From DASVXQ01 sp046727955 (GTDB taxonomy: Bacteria; Actinomycetota; CALGFH01): 14,708 nt of DNA. Under the pieces are notes generated by a model. The model was given only the letters and a program-made list of their open reading frames with translations, was not told the origin of the DNA and searched no databases. The stretch spans positions 1 to 14,708 of the forward strand of contig JBKPDO010000144.1 of NCBI GenBank assembly GCA_046727955.1, read 5' to 3'. This document shows positions 12,886 to 14,708 of this stretch, in pieces. How positions within the stretch are numbered: position 1 is the stretch's first letter; the number at the start of each line of letters is the position of its first letter. A program made the translations under genes and the position numbers.

Positions 12886-13926
12886 CTAGGACGCAGCACG
12901 TGGGTCGAGGTGGAGCAGCGTTCCCACGTCGGTCCCGACCCACAAGACTCCCCCCAGATCCGGCCGTGAGCGCGGTGACCTCGTTGGCAGTCGGGTCGTC
13001 GGCGAACAGCGTGCGGACCGGCGCCTGGCCGTGCATGCCGATCAGCCGCATCCCGTCCGCCGCCACCCACGCCGTTCCGTCGGCGGCCTCCACCAAATCG
13101 GCGGCCGCCATCAAATCAGCTCCGGTGGCCTCGAAGCGCTCGCCGAGGAGCCGGTTGCGCTGGGGTCGGTCTGGTAGACGGTCAGGTGCTTCGGGTCGCT
13201 GACCCACACCCCATCGCGGCCGACCAGAATGCGGCCCGCGGCGGCGCCCAGGCCGCCGGGGATCTTGATGGTGGCGGCCACCCGGTTGGTGGCCGGGTCG
13301 ATGCGCCACACCGGCCCGAGCGCGCCCCGCACCCAGACCCCGCTTGGGCCCGCGCCGACCGCGTCGGGCAGGCCGTGCAACGGGATCGTTGCGACGACGC
13401 GGCTGGTGGCGGGGTCGATGCGGACCAGCCGCCCGGCGCTGCCTGCGGTGTCGCCGCCGCAGCAGACCACCCACACCGCGTCGGTGCCGGCCGCAGGGGG
13501 CTCCTCGGTCGCGACCCGGATACGGGCGGTGACCCTGGCGCTAGCGGGGTCGATGCGCAGCACACCCGCGCCGGAGACGGTGGCCCAGACGGCACCGCCG
13601 CCGGCGGTCATGCCAACCAGCTGGTGGCCGCCGGTTGGCTGGTAGCCGGTCACGGTGGCGGTGGGCCGCAGGGTGTGGGGTCCACCCGGGAGACCGTCTG
13701 GCCGTGTGCGACCCAGAGGGCGCCGGGGGTGACCGCGAGCGCGGCGATCGGCTCGGCGAGGACGGCGTTTGGCTGGATGGTGGAGGCGACCGACTGGCTC
13801 GCCGTGGTAGCGGTGGGCGCGGCTGTGGTAGCGGCTGTCGAGGTCGCCGGGCTCGCGGGGCCCGCAACCGGCGAGCGCGACTGGAGCGGCGAGCGGTTGC
13901 TGGCAGGCCCCACGCGGCCGGTGCAC
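12886..13926 (-). pseudogene. Beta-propeller lipoprotein (YncE/Vgb-like), multiply frameshifted
   Basis: A single protein can be followed through four frame changes. A GTG at 13926 starts a lipoprotein signal ending PVALAGC. After a shift near 13850 come a Thr/Ala-rich linker and ALAVTPGALWVAHGQTVSRV. After a shift near 13682 there are repeats ending in rIDPA: GGAVWATVSGAGVLRIDPAS, DAVWVVCCGGDTAGSAGRLV, PSGVWVRGALGPVWRIDPAT, GVWVSDPKHLTVYQTDPS. A shift near 13160 leads to RNRLLGERFEATGADLMAAA then GTAWVAADGMRLIGMHGQAP. A last shift near 12962 gives DLGGVLWVGTDVGTLLHLDP and RAAS with a TAG at 12886. The repeated GxVWV...RIDPATxRVxATI unit is that of secreted seven-bladed propellers. The role is unknown. 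As written, no full product is possible. Confidence 0.7.
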
Positions 13927-14032
13927 CGCGGTGGGCAGCACGTTGTTGTCCACGCTCGGCTGCATTGGCCCTGGCTGCCAGTCGCCTCGGGCTGGCGCCA
14001 GCCCTGCCCAATGGTGCGCTGTGGGGCTGCGG

Positions 14033-14197
14033 TCAGTCCCCTGCAGGTGCGGCGATGGCGGTGTCGCCGGGTGCCGCGCTGGCGAGCAGCCCGTGGACCC
14101 ACTCGGCGACGCGATCGGCCACCGCGACGTCGATCGAGTGGACCGAGGTTTTCTGCACCTTGCAACCCGCCTCGGCGCTGCGGTCAGACCTCTGCAC
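14033..14197 (-). CDS. Possible small ORF (54 aa) overlapping the kinase stop
   Basis: A GTG at 14197 lies 11 bases inside the 3' end of the kinase fragment, as in translationally coupled genes. The frame reads VQRSDRSAEAGCKVQKTSVH then SIDVAVADRVAEWVHGLLAS and ends in TGA at 14033. DVAVADRVAEWVHGLL is a convincing amphipathic helix. Start choice is uncertain; a GTG 14 codons on, at VQKTSVH, is also possible. It could be the C-terminal remnant of a second enzyme rather than a complete gene. Family not recognised. Confidence 0.3.
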   Translation of the reverse strand: MQRSDRSAEAGCKVQKTSVHSIDVAVADRVAEWVHGLLASAAPGDTAIAAPAGD

Positions 14198-14433
14198 TGG
14201 GGCCCAGCCATCCGACCAGACGCAGCACTTCCTCGGCGACCTCCCCGACGGAGCGGTCCTGGGTTGTCCACCAGATGGTCCTCGACCTCAGTCTGCTCCA
14301 GCACCTGCGCCGTGTGCGCGGCGGCTCCAAGGAACCAGCTCGGGTCGCCGGTGGCCTCCCGGGAGCGGATGCGCGCCTGCAGTGCCGCAAGCGGTGCCGG
14401 GAGCCGGACCACCGTGACCTCGGCGCCCGGGAC
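14184..14433 (-). pseudogene. C-terminal fragment of a P-loop kinase-like protein, cut by IS6
   Basis: The minus-strand frame enters directly at the IS6 end with VPGAEVTVVRLPAPLAALQA then RIRSREATGDPSWFLGAAAH and EQTEVEDHLVDN. A one-base shift near 14265 leads to QDRSVGEVAEEVLRLVGWL and a TGA at 14184. The VTVVRLxAPLxxLxxRIRxRE lid helix and the closing VAEEVLRxxGW are typical of small AAA/shikimate-kinase-like nucleotide kinases and antibiotic phosphotransferases. The P-loop half lies beyond the insertion and is missing. The family is inferred from the tail only, so the substrate is unknown. Confidence 0.55.
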
Positions 14434-14708
14434 GGCGCTGTTGCATCTGCTGTGAGCGAGCCCGGCGCAGGCAGACTGTCACCATGAGAACGCGCCGTCC
14501 TCGCCCTCCAGCCATCGCACGGTCTGCCTTCGCCGGCTTCTGCTTCCCGCCCGACGTGATTGTGCTCGCGGTGCGCTGGTACCTGCGCTTCGCGCTGTCC
14601 TACCGCGATGTCGAGGAGTTGCTCGCCGAGCGCGGCATCCAGGTCGACCACGTCACCGTCTACCGCTGGGTGCAGCGGTTCGCGCCGTTGCTCGCCGAGG
14701 CCGCTCGG
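14434..14708 (+). mobile_element. IS6-family insertion sequence, left end (continues past window)
   Basis: The left terminal repeat begins at GGCGCTGTTGCAT (14434-14446), which is close to the GGCACTGTTGCAAA ends of IS26/IS6. The transposase starts 38 bases further on. Kinase coding sequence runs right up to 14433, so the joint can be placed to within a few bases. The right end is outside the window, so a target duplication cannot be checked. IS6 elements move by replicative transposition, forming cointegrates and adjacent deletions, which fits the missing half of the kinase gene. Confidence 0.75.
14484..14708 (+). CDS. IS6-family transposase, N-terminal part (runs off window)
   Basis: The ATG at 14484 opens a frame with no stop to the window edge (75 codons). 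It begins MRTRRPRPPAIARSAFAGFC and continues FPPDVIVLAVRWYLRFALSY then RDVEELLAERGIQVDHVTVY and RWVQRFAPLLAEAA. FxxDVIxLAVRWYLRxxLSYRDVEELLxERGxxVDHxTxYRWVQRF is the hallmark N-terminal helix-turn-helix of IS6 transposases. The DDE catalytic core would lie beyond 14708. There is no frameshift in the visible part, so this is probably the youngest element in the window. Confidence 0.88.
   Translation, partial: MRTRRPRPPAIARSAFAGFCFPPDVIVLAVRWYLRFALSYRDVEELLAERGIQVDHVTVYRWVQRFAPLLAEAAR

Noticed and set aside
13186..14487. A plus-strand open frame of 433 codons
   Set aside because: It lies antisense to the propeller lipoprotein and kinase fragment. Its product has no recognisable domain and low-complexity Gly/Ala/Asp text typical of shadow frames.
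1..14708. CRISPR array, tandem repeats, integrase attachment sites
   Set aside because: I looked for regularly spaced direct repeats, a tyrosine or serine integrase and tRNA-flanked att-like repeats, and found none in the window.

Overview
The window is high-GC DNA with G/C-rich third codon positions, GTG/ATG starts and strong GGAGG-type ribosome binding sites. It carries a PhoU, an F420-type nitroreductase, actinobacterial-style CBS, universal-stress and hibernation-factor sequences, and IS6, IS66 and rve-type transposase pieces. This fits an actinomycete or a close high-GC relative; the species cannot be read from the sequence. No rRNA, tRNA or CRISPR array was found.

Layout. (1) 1-960: a weak small Cys-rich ORF, a weak 37-residue ORF and the remnant of a small membrane protein. 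(2) 960-1980 (-): an intact secreted lipoprotein with a candidate promoter/operator. (3) 2200-3140 (+): gene pieces in a row (hibernation-factor C-terminal domain, universal stress protein, SDR dehydrogenase), then a paired palindromic site like DosR/DevR boxes, then an intact CBS-pair gene (3143-3682). (4) 3640-5625: a heavy-metal P-type ATPase tail fused to a hemerythrin domain (-), joined to a headless methyltransferase (+), joined to an internal slice of hydrogenase maturation factor HypE (+), followed by a CBS-gene tail (-). (5) 5996-7547 (-): an intact cyclic-2,3-diphosphoglycerate-synthetase-like GTPase with a 47-codon ORF before it, then an SDR fragment. (6) 8592-10363: divergent intact F420 reductase-like gene (-) and phoU (+), separated by about 500 bp holding a perfect 18-bp inverted repeat. 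(7) 10439-12624: a CBS-BON gene missing its start, followed by nested mobile-element debris. (8) 12886-14708: a frameshifted beta-propeller lipoprotein, a small ORF and a kinase tail cut off at the end of an IS6-family element that runs out of the window.

Interpretation. The gene set (hibernation factor, USP, CBS-pair proteins, class I methyltransferase, P-type ATPase, hemerythrin, hydrogenase maturation, F420 reductase) resembles the hypoxia/dormancy regulon controlled by DosR/DevR in mycobacteria. Palindromes of the same general design lie in the intergenic regions. The window looks like an old stress/hypoxia island broken up by rearrangement and IS activity. Five or so genes are intact and probably functional: lipoprotein, CBS-pair, cDPG-synthetase-like, F420 reductase-like and PhoU. 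About a dozen others survive only as fragments, several joined end to end. The long intact frames beside heavily shifted ones argue for real decay, but read-level errors cannot be excluded from sequence alone.
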